Assembly (NCBI GenBank): GCA_944472155.2
Contig: OX235273.1
Location: 105,360,582 to 105,424,581, forward strand
Length of the DNA: 64,000 nucleotides
Reading direction: 5' to 3'
Source of the DNA: Trichobilharzia szidati
Taxonomy: Eukaryota; Platyhelminthes; Trematoda; Strigeidida; Schistosomatidae
The notes under the pieces were generated by a model. The model was not told where the DNA came from. It worked only from the letters and a program-made list of their open reading frames with translations, and did no database searches. Both the position numbers and the translations under genes were made by a program. Positions 56,234-64,000 of this stretch are shown here, piece by piece (position 1 is the stretch's first letter; the number at the start of each line of letters is the position of its first letter).

Positions 56234-56560
56234 AGGGTTATTGAAGGTGATGGAAGCACTTTGGATTAATCACATACAGCCTAAACTGTGTGTACAAAAA
56301 GACACAACAGACTTCAGCCTTACTTTACCTACCATGGACCACTTGACCTATGTAAATATGATTGGTCATCAGTATGTACTTTTGTTTTTTTATTTAACTG
56401 AGTAATTGTCATGAACTTTATTTTATTATTGTTAACCATGTTAGTTGTAAAGAAACTACGAAATGATATCATCTCGCGAAATTTGTCTTCTAAATGCCTT
56501 ATTCAAATTTATCAAAGGAACTAATTGTTTTAATTATTCATTTTTGTTAATATATGCAAT
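56234..56560 (+). pseudogene. PLE C-terminal tail, continuation
   Basis: Reads LLKVMEALWINHIQPKLCVQ, KDTTDFSLTLPTMDHLTY, the conserved PLE C-terminal tail (compare GIAEALAIQKLKPTLCIQKK at 15.47 kb). It joins to FTIISHKSY at 55851 when the pLTR is removed. An AT-rich 3' flank follows. Confidence 0.85.
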
Positions 56561-57284
56561 TGATTTAGAAGAAGAAACTTAATGAGCCTGGACAATCTCT
56601 GGTTTGAAGTGCTCATCAGCTCAGCATATCCTTCGCACACTGAAATAAACAAATTGTCTGAAGTCGTGTTTAAGAAAGAGCATACTTACCGCGACCGGGG
56701 GAAATAGCTACAATACACTTGCATTAAAACGGCCGTTTGTTTTAGCGTATCTAAACATAAGAAGATTGATGCAAACGATTAGCAACGGGGTTGTTTGATC
56801 AGCTGCTCTAACGGAAGTTTTGATTCATCGTCATACTGGAAGTCGATTTAAATGTACAAGTATTCTTGTAATCTGTTAGAAATTATTCTTTAAGAGATTT
56901 TCCAGTATTCCACCTAAATACGCATTTGTTGACAATAATTCGTCAGTGTCAGCATGTCAGTGGGGTGATAATAAATTAAAGCACACGATTAAAAGGTAGA
57001 GAAAGTAGCAATACATGGATCGTGCAGTGCCTTTAAAAATTATAAAAATTACAACTGTTCAAAATATTTTATTATTTTTTCTGACTACCTCATCTTTAAT
57101 TACATGTTATCTTTGTAAAAATATTTTATTCTTATGACTACTTCAGCCTTAATTACAAGTTATCATTGTCCAAATCGTTTTCTTTCCTTTAAAAATCTGT
57201 TACGTAATCAACCTATGCACACGCTTATTCCTTAATTACTCTTCATTTTTCCAAAATTATGCATTACGCAATCCATGTGTTGCA
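56561..57284. other. Unassigned sequence
   Basis: Nothing recognised; AT-rich. Confidence 0.3.
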
Positions 57285-57490
57285 ACCATTTCTACCTTTT
57301 AATTGTGTGTATTAATTTTCTTCGTTAATTATCACCTCACTGACATGTTGACACTGACTAATTATTGTTAAAAAACACATATCAGTGCCACTTGATTGGT
57401 AAATTGTTGTGTATTGTAATAAAAATGCTATATATATATATTAGAGTAGAGCCAGAGATGAGGATCTACTTGAAAAGTAAATATTCCTTC
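57285..57490 (+). repeat. PLE 3' region, family D, second copy
   Basis: Matches 35870-36110 in the same orientation (TAATTTTCTTCGTTAATTAT, GAGTAGAGCCAGAGATGAGG). A (TA)n run at 57430-57444. Confidence 0.8.
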
Positions 57491-57950
57491 TCTACTCGAT
57501 GAACAAGGAATCAGTAATCAACCTCTCTCTCCACCTACCTAGATTACTTCTTAGAATTTTAACCCTCTTCCACCCTATTGTGTGGTCGTGTGTTAATGCA
57601 TTCAACGCAGTTGCTGAGCTTTTTCCTAAATTACTTATCTTCGCGAGATCAACCATTCTACACCCAACACTTGCAATAAGAATGACGCATCACTCATACC
57701 GGAAATATGGAAAATACTACTACCAATCAAGTCAAGCGATGAAAAATAATGGAATTATATAGACGAAGTCAGAAAGTTGTGTGAGTAACTCAATATGATT
57801 ATAACCGGCAATATAAATTGTGTTCGTAACGTCATCAGTAAATATTACTGTATAACACTGTGAGACTTTATATCAAAATAAATTTTAGCCACAATGGAAT
57901 TATACTCTACCACAGTGCACAAGTTCTATTCTTATATCAATAATCCCAGT
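57491..57950. mobile_element. Rearranged family B PLE 3' end
   Basis: 57495-57660 is the reverse complement of the connector-side sequence at 62345-62510 (for example AACAAGGAATCAGTAATCAA against its inverse). 57665-57900 matches 62515-62740 in direct orientation. Two neighbouring parts of one terminal region are therefore inverted relative to each other. It ends with GTAACGTCATCAGTAAATAT at 57825-57845 and then the block shared with 31935-31975. Confidence 0.78.
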
Positions 57951-57964
57951 GTTTTTAAGAAAAA

Positions 57965-58035
57965 ATCAAAACGGGATGTTTCTGAAAGTTTCGCTGTGTA
58001 AGCCAAAGCTATGTCAGTAGAATTCCAGGAAATTC
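57965..58035 (-). repeat. Degenerate copy of the 18.6-kb hammerhead-bearing repeat
   Basis: The minus strand reads CTGACATAGCTTTGGCTTAC then ACAGCGAAACTTTCAG. It matches the 18.8 kb motif, but the core CTGAAGA is CTGACAT and stem II is broken. Confidence 0.65.
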
Positions 58036-58702
58036 GTAACATCTACGGTCAGGGAACTTATATATAAGTATTTGTTTAAGACATCCTACATTACCAAATA
58101 TCCTGTTCCCAACGTTGCTAAACTAAAGGGTTGGATCATTCATAAGCCAAGAATAGTATTCTACGAAATGACTCTCTCTACAATGATGTTACCATTTCAG
58201 TTTGTGCACATTACTGGGAACTAGCTGGAGGTTAGAACGAATTCATCCAACCATAAAATGTAAAAATGTCTTTTATCTATAGTTTATGACACAAAAAACG
58301 AAACCCAAATTAAGAGGACACATCAAAGTGATTCATAAGAATGAATGGAGATGTTTTACTTCAAACATTGATGCCTGACAGTAAAGTTGAAGTGATCTAG
58401 ATACCGGACGTCAGCTGCAAATGACACTTATCTTTCTATAACATAATTAACAAATGGAGCGAACAAAATATCACTGATCTCAGAACCGAATATTAGTATC
58501 CTTGAGCAACTTCAAAGTATACATGAATGAATAAGAAGGCAGGCTTTTGAGTTGTGTAACGTTGGGCATTTTATCGAAATATAAGCTGTAAATTAAGTTA
58601 GAATATCCACCTTCATTTACAACAGGATACTTATGATTAAAATTGTAAAGAGACATATTTATTTTAGAAAATTCATGAATTTATTCCTCTTTAGGAACCT
58701 GA
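58036..58702. other. Unassigned sequence
   Basis: Nothing recognised. Confidence 0.3.
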
Positions 58703-60062
58703 ATAAAGCAAGAATAACAGTTCATGCAAAATAAGATGGTACCATCATTTGTTTCGTTGGCTTCTCATCAGATGCGTACAGCCTAAACAAATTAGTATCA
58801 ACTTCATGTACAGAACAATTCGGAATCACACTTGAGTTTCAGCAAAAATAAATGTTTGCATGCAATGGAAATGGAGTTACGTAATAGAGACGAGAGATGA
58901 GTAAAATGATGAGCAACTAACAAAATGAATAGCAGTGTGGTGAGTTCAATTCAAATCACAGAAACAAGAGGAAAGAAAAATAACACAATAACAAGGGGGT
59001 GGTGAGGATAAAGCTAAAGATTCCGTAATCAAATGAAGGGGAGAATAAAGACATCCAGTCACCGGAGCAAGCAAAGACTGATAACTGCTTCTTTCCCTCT
59101 GATAAAACATTCTCAAACGTCTGAAACCTGACTCACGTGTTCAGAAAGAAGTTGCTTTGTCTTTCCTTGCCGTGGTAACTGGATGCCTATATTCTCTCTT
59201 TCATTGGATTACGTAATCCCTGGTTTAACCCTAGCCCCCTTTGAAACAGTCTCATTTTGCTTGTCTCTTGTTTCTTTGATCTGAATTCAACTCACCATAT
59301 TGTCTACAACCAGTGTCACTATTTCTTTTACTTAAGAAGAATACCAGTGTATGGATTGGTTAGACTGAAATTCTCTATAATTGAATTAGTATTATCAGTT
59401 GGCTCAAGAAGCCAGCCATAATTCGAAGAATTTGGACTAATTTCGCTGTCTGAACTGATGATCTCAGCTTCAGACGAAGAATGAAATGACTCTCAGGTGT
59501 AACAAGCATCATTGTTTGACGGCTGTTGTCTTCCAACTATTCATAGTTATCAGTAGTATGTATCAGTTTTCTAGAATGAATTCATGAGTATATTTCTGTC
59601 ATTTTCGATTAGATTGATGAAAGAAGTCCAGATTGAATATTGGTCAATAATTTGGCAAACTCCGCTAGAAAATGAAACATCCAAAGTTGTTATTTTTCTT
59701 TTAATGATATATGTGATGCATAATTCAGAGCATGTGACATGTAACTTTTTTATAACTCTCCACTTCATCTCATTGGTAAGTAACTTTTCACCTTGAAAAT
59801 GTTACACGAATTGTAGGGAAATAGAATGATTCAATAAGTCTGAAATATTTGGCATCGATGATCTTGAAATGTAACAATTTTGGAGTAATTATTGTCGATG
59901 GTGGTGGTGATGAAGCTAACTCATGAATGACTGAGGAGTGTGGGGAAACGTGAAGTTTAAACAATGTTCAATACAATTCAAACAGATACGTACTTTTGGT
60001 AAGTTCTCGTCAGGCATTACAATTGCTTAATAAAATACTAATCATAGACTTTTGAAACCAAT
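58703..60062. repeat. Right copy of the long inverted duplication
   Basis: Reverse complement of 23271-24770. It contains its own palindrome: 58938-59070 is an imperfect reverse complement of about 59175-59305. On the minus strand CTGATGA (58771-58765) and GAAAC (58755-58751), nine bases apart, form a hammerhead-like core with a weak stem II. Frames 59571-59768 (minus) and 59584-59796 (plus) are the counterparts of those in the left copy. Confidence 0.7.
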
Positions 60063-60214
60063 GTTGTTATTAGAATTAGATTTTCAGGGATTAGTCTACA
60101 GAGAATTGAGTTGTTTCAGGTTCACCCATGAATCTATATCAGTGAGAAGTCTTGACCAGTAAGATCCACCCAGTCGCCAGTGAGGGCACATACTCCATAA
60201 TGGCATTCGATAGT
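60063..60214. other. Junction sequence
   Basis: Nothing recognised. Confidence 0.25.
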
Positions 60215-60430
60215 GGTCGTGATAAAACCACGAACTGGTAGAAATTGGAATTCATGGGTTGGACATAGAGTTGGTTTCGAGTGCCTGAATGGTCTAGGAG
60301 CTTGCATTGTAACCGGCAGGTCATGGGTTCTAACTCTGGAGTCTACTGCCTACTGCCAATGAGTTCGAAACTCGGACGAAACAGCTTTATAGTACACTTT
60401 TGTTTTTAGATAGTTCTCTAACTGATGTCA
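60215..60430 (+). repeat. Sm-alpha-like SINE, copy 9
   Basis: A-box-like GTGCCTGAATGGTC, B-box-like GGGTTCTAACTCTGG near 60325-60339, then CCAATGA (60356-60362) directly followed by GTTC, loop, GGAC and GAAAC (60378-60382). Core spacing is standard but two core bases are changed. Confidence 0.82.
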
Positions 60431-60705
60431 ACACATGGCTATGTTCAGGTATCTGAATTATTGGATAACAATCGAAGTGATTATAATACTAATAATAATA
60501 AAGATAAATTCATTCAAGTGGTTATATAATTTACGTAGTCAATCGTCGTATTTATGTAATCAAAATGTGACTACTGATATGGGTACAGGGGAAAATAACT
60601 ATTGTCACATGGCGATTAGATAAGATTGGAATATGCAACTATAGCATAGCATGATGCTGATAATAATGCTAACAATACAAAATAGAAATAAAGACAATAT
60701 TTACA
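60431..60705. other. Unassigned sequence
   Basis: Nothing recognised. Confidence 0.25.
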
Positions 60706-60719
60706 GTTACCCGGTGTCA

Positions 60720-61760
60720 CCTGGATAGATAACCATTTTAGCATGGAAGGGAGAGGGATTGAACAAACTTTTTCTTAACACTGGGATTGGGTTTTGGATT
60801 TTTGTTATGACAGTTGCGTCAGCTATGCTTAGCAGTTGTAGGCGCACATTGTACACAAGTGTAAAGTCTAAATTTTTATCAGTCTTGTGTTCCGTATCCA
60901 TAAGGTGTGACAAAATGTCGAACTCCTGATTAACTTCAGAAATCCTTCGCCTAACCATAGTGGATAGTGCTCAAGAAGGAGACAGTGGGGTTGCTGAATA
61001 ATTGTAACTATATAACTGTCTTCACGAGAGTAGTTAAATTTATTGATCCACATTGAAGTGGCCAGACTCGATAGCCTATCCTTCCCATGCGTTGGAATTA
61101 TACAACGAGTGGTGAATTTTAAACATAGAGTTGATGAGAGCAATGAACTAGCTATTGTTTTTCGATGCTAGTAGCCGCATTCTCTTTAAACATCTTTTCT
61201 GCACTATTTTCAGGCATTTCTCTCTATCTGTCCTCTTTGTGGAGACTTGAACGCATTTTTCTGTGTATCCTTTCTCAGATAATGAGTTTTCGATTTTCCT
61301 TATTTCATCCTACATATTTTTGGTTGTACGGACTTTTCTACAATGAAACATCAGAATACCGATGATTTTTTGTTTGTGTGTAAGAGAAACAAACGACCTG
61401 AAATGGAGGCATTGGCCGACCCATGACTTTTTCCGAAAATACCTCTCATTATTCTACCATCTGGCCTTCATGTGATCAAGGTATCAAGGAATAATAAACC
61501 ATTGTTTCTCCCTCTGTTCTGTGTGAACTCAATTTGTGGGTGAGCCATATTGAACGTTTGAAATGGACGTTGGTATCGATTTTCTTCTTATGAGAGATAA
61601 AAGCATCGTCCATATATCTACAGTAGGACGAAAGTTCGTTGACTACATCTTTAAGTGAGCGATTCTCTGGTGTGAAATTACTAAAAATAGGTATCCAAAT
61701 TGGAAATATTGTGAATGATTTATTTAATTTATGTATCATTTGTAGTTGTAATGAGTGGCT
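60720..61760 (-). pseudogene. PLE RT catalytic box to C-terminus, minus strand
   Basis: At 61739-61476: KDVVNELSSYCRYMDDAFIS (the YxDD box intact, with both aspartates) then KKKIDTNVHFKRSIWLTHKL. Towards lower coordinates come stops, then a C-terminal part at 61143-60770 with MFKIHHSLYNSNAW and RRRISEVNQEFDILSHLMDT, ending IQNPIPVLRKSLFNPSPFHA. It is a different subfamily from the others and strongly decayed in the GIY-YIG part. Confidence 0.75.
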
Positions 61761-61849
61761 TTGAACGGCTAAATTTATGAAGTTATGAGCAAAAGATGTT
61801 GATCAGCAATAGTGTTTGTGTTGGTTTATTAATCACACTATTTCTGGAT

Positions 61850-62036
61850 TGGTTTGTAGGGATTTGATTGATTGGTTACAGGGTTTCATCATGAGCTGAC
61901 ATCGGTTGGAGAACCACTGGAAAAACTGCAAGAAGTAGTGGACAGTTAGCTGTTTCGTCCTAGTTTTGAACTCTTCAGTAGCACGCGCCCACTGCATGTA
62001 ACCAATCAGTCAAATCCCTACAAACCAATACTTTAA
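61850..62036 (-). repeat. Sm-alpha-like SINE 3' part with inverted end, copy 10
   Basis: The left end GGTTTGTAGGGATTTGATTG (61850-61870) is mirrored by CAATCAGTCAAATCCCTACA at about 62003-62025, so the usual Pol III head is replaced by an inverted 3' end. The minus strand carries the best hammerhead core in the window. The SINE 5' region, in inverse orientation, follows at 62040-62117. Confidence 0.8.
61952..61978 (-). ncRNA. Hammerhead core with canonical spacing
   Basis: On the minus strand CTGAAGA (61978-61972) fits CUGANGA. It is followed directly by GTTC, a seven-base loop and GGAC, which form four pairs including a G-U. Then GAAAC follows (61956-61952). Every conserved core position is present. 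Stem I and the cleavage site cannot be settled by eye. Confidence 0.65.
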
Positions 62037-62117
62037 TATCAATGAGATGCCCCCTAGCGACTGGTTCTATTCAGGTAGGTAGTTACCTGGGATTCTAGTG
62101 GGACGTCTTAACCAGTA

Positions 62118-62755
62118 GGGTGCAGCAGGAATCAGGCTGGCATTTAAGCCTACAAACTCACTCAGAAACAAGCTCTGTAGGCGGAAACAGTCGGTTAACC
62201 CAATTAAACAAAATAATATAATTTACAAAATACCTTGCAGTGACTGTGAGTTATGTCAACTACATAGGTCAAACTAGTAGGTCGGGGGTAGTCAGATTGT
62301 CAGAACTTAAGAATTTAGCTAAGGTAAGAATGGTTGACCCCACTTGCGAAGATAAGTAATTTAGAAAAAAGCTCAGCAATTGCACTGCATGCATTAACAC
62401 ACAACCACACAATAGTGTAGTGGGAGAGGGTTAAAATTCTAAGAAGTAATCTAGGTAGGTGGAGAGAGAGGTTGATTACTGAATCCTTGTTCATCGAGTC
62501 TACACCCAACACGTGCAATAGAAATGCTTCATCACTCATACTGGAAATATGGAAAATACTACTACCAATCAAGTCAAGAAATAAAAAAAAATAATGGAAG
62601 TAGATAAACGAAGTCCGAACGTTGTGTGAGTACCTTGATATGATTATGACCAGCAATATAAATTGTGCTCGAAACGTGGTCATCAGTAAATATTTCTGTA
62701 TAACACGCTATGAAACTTTATCAAAATAAATTTGACCCATAATGAAATTGGAGAC
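62118..62755 (+). mobile_element. Penelope-like element, family B, connector, GIY-YIG start and terminal repeat
   Basis: AAGIRLAFKPTNSLRNKLCR and RKQSVNPIKQNNIIYKIPCS, then CSDCELC, lie at 62118-62250. After a frameshift, YVNYIGQTSRSG (62248-62283) is the GIY-YIG motif. The rest of the domain is missing. The terminal repeat follows, with TTGTGCTCGAAACGTGGTCA near 62663-62682. Confidence 0.85.
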
Positions 62756-62998
62756 GGATCGGGCACACGCTGAAGGGACCATTGTTTCACGTTGATCGCT
62801 CGAGTAGAACCAGAATGAAATATAACGACGAATTCGACGTGGATCCTAGAGTTACATGGAGGCTATCGTGTGGGGAGGAGATGACAGCTTATGCGCAGTC
62901 GTTGGGCCAGATTACAAAAGATTGCAGGGAATAGGACAAAATGGAGATATGCCGTCGAAACCGTATGTTCCTTTCGGAATACAGGGGAACAATAATAA
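62756..62998 (+). mobile_element. RTE-like LINE 3' end, short
   Basis: GAGACGGATCGGGCACACGC corresponds to the IGHTL(R/K) block, GACGTGGATCCTAGAGTTAC to the RPRVTWRR block and ATGGAGATATGCCGTCGAAA to the C-terminal WRxxVE block. It ends GGGGAACAATAATAATATAC. Decayed. Confidence 0.72.
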
Positions 62999-63879
62999 TA
63001 TACATACATTATGACAAAAGAGAAGCTACCTGTTGTTTGTAATCCTACTGACTACCGTCTCTAATTAACAATTTATTTTAATGTTATGCATTCTGATGTA
63101 ATGACTGCTAAACGCATATATATATATATATACAGCATTGTTTAAATAGTCGGGAAAAACAATCCAAATCACTATATGTCTGAGGGCAAAAAAAATAACA
63201 AAATTCATTAGACTGTCTGAACATGCAATCACCATGATTTATTGATCTTTGAGATCAGAGTATGCTGACGTCAGTTATTTTATGAGTGGGTATATGAATA
63301 ACAACAATATAGAGGCGGAGTAGTCCATCTACTCTTGGCTGTCCATGTATATTTGTATATATATATATATATTCAGTCAAATCATTGTCAGAAATACCAA
63401 TCATAAATAAATCTATATCATAAGTACATGCAAACACATGCACACATACACAAATGTTTTTAAATCATTGTTATGTAATGCATTTATATTCACTAAAACC
63501 CACGCAAAATTTTCTATACATTGATATCATCTCTTTGATGTTATAAATCAATAAATTATAACAATGATAATGACAACGTTCATATGTTTTGAGTTCTCAA
63601 CTGTTTTGCGATGTGATTGTCTCCCTTACTACTTAACTGCTGGAGTGGGAGAAGGATGCCTTTTATTATTAGTGGCTTTAGCCTATAAAGGCCAACATAA
63701 GTCATATGCTTACCTAGCTTTCCATAAAGTATAGTGTTATATATTTTGCATAACCGCCTGCTTATGTTATTGTTGTTTGAAATGGCTTCCATTCCCTGTC
63801 ATAGAAGAAAACCGAGCAACTCACTGTGCTCTGAACACAAGAAATCAATCTCTGGGTTCTCCTATATATTCAAGTATTG
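62999..63879. other. Unassigned sequence with AT microsatellites
   Basis: (AT)n runs at 63116-63134 and 63355-63373. No element or gene recognised. Confidence 0.4.
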
Positions 63880-64000
63880 GTTTGTAGGGATTTGATTGAT
63901 TGGGTACAGGATTTCATCATGAGCTGACATTGGTTAGAGAACCATTGGAAAAACTGAGAGTACTGGACAGCTGCTTCATCCCAGTTTGCGACTCTTCAGC
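63880..64000 (-). repeat. Sm-alpha-like SINE, copy 11, cut by the window end
   Basis: GTAGGGATTTGATTGATTGG, then GGATTTCATCATGAGCTGAC and, on the minus strand, CTGAAGAGTCGCAAACTGGG (63999-63980) and ATGAAGC to 63973. Core CTGAAGA with standard spacing; GAAAC is GAAGC. The Pol III head lies outside the window. Confidence 0.85.

Overview
The window is AT-rich, gene-poor animal DNA made almost wholly of retrotransposon fragments. Three signatures together point to a schistosome or a close blood fluke, though the species is not fixed by sequence alone: (1) a SINE with Pol III boxes joined to a hammerhead-ribozyme-like core, matching the known Schistosoma Sm-alpha family; (2) many Penelope-like elements (PLEs) with GIY-YIG endonuclease remnants; (3) CR1-like (SR1-type) and RTE-like (SR2/SjR2-type) LINE fragments. 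I found no convincing host gene, no true tRNA or rRNA gene, and no bacterial-style feature. Short ORFs over the window are LINE or PLE fragments, or chance frames.

Layout. 0-8 kb: a foldback repeat, two CR1 tails head to head at about 2.31 kb, an RTE fragment, a CR1 tail split by a foldback repeat, a tRNA-type SINE and another CR1 tail. 8-14 kb: Sm-alpha-like SINE, tRNA-SINE, two RTE fragments. 13.8-16 kb: PLE C-terminal pieces with inverted flanking arms. 16.8-18.9 kb: CR1 fragment and an inverted repeat carrying two hammerhead-like motifs. 19-20.4 kb: RTE inside RTE. 22.4-24.8 kb: SINE cluster and one arm of a 35-kb-spaced inverted duplication (other arm 58.7-60.1 kb). 25.5-26.1 kb: a complex foldback element. 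27.4-28.9 kb: two PLE fragments tail to tail around a near-perfect 290-bp palindrome. 29-30.2 kb: RTE. 31.2-33 kb: PLE on the minus strand. 33.9-34.7 kb: decayed Merlin-type DNA transposase. 35.5-43.5 kb: PLE, tRNA-SINE, RTE and SINE fragments. 44-47.1 kb: SINEs, an internally deleted RTE, and a perfect 264-bp-arm palindrome with a 14-bp target duplication. 47.3-53.8 kb: CR1, then a PLE split by a young CR1 insertion, a second PLE on the minus strand and a second CR1. 53.8-64 kb: SINEs, a PLE split by a solo PLE terminal repeat, and further PLE, RTE and SINE pieces.

How they work together. The PLE and LINE copies supplied reverse transcriptase. The tRNA-type SINE ends in the same 3' tail as the RTE LINE, so it was probably copied in trans by it. 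Hammerhead-like cores occur in the Sm-alpha-like SINE, in an inverted repeat of PLE type and, in decayed form, in PLE terminal repeats. Several insertions are nested, which gives relative ages: the 49.4-50.6 kb CR1 and the 46.5-47.1 kb palindrome look youngest. All coordinates of decayed elements are by-eye estimates, usually good to about 10-30 bases.
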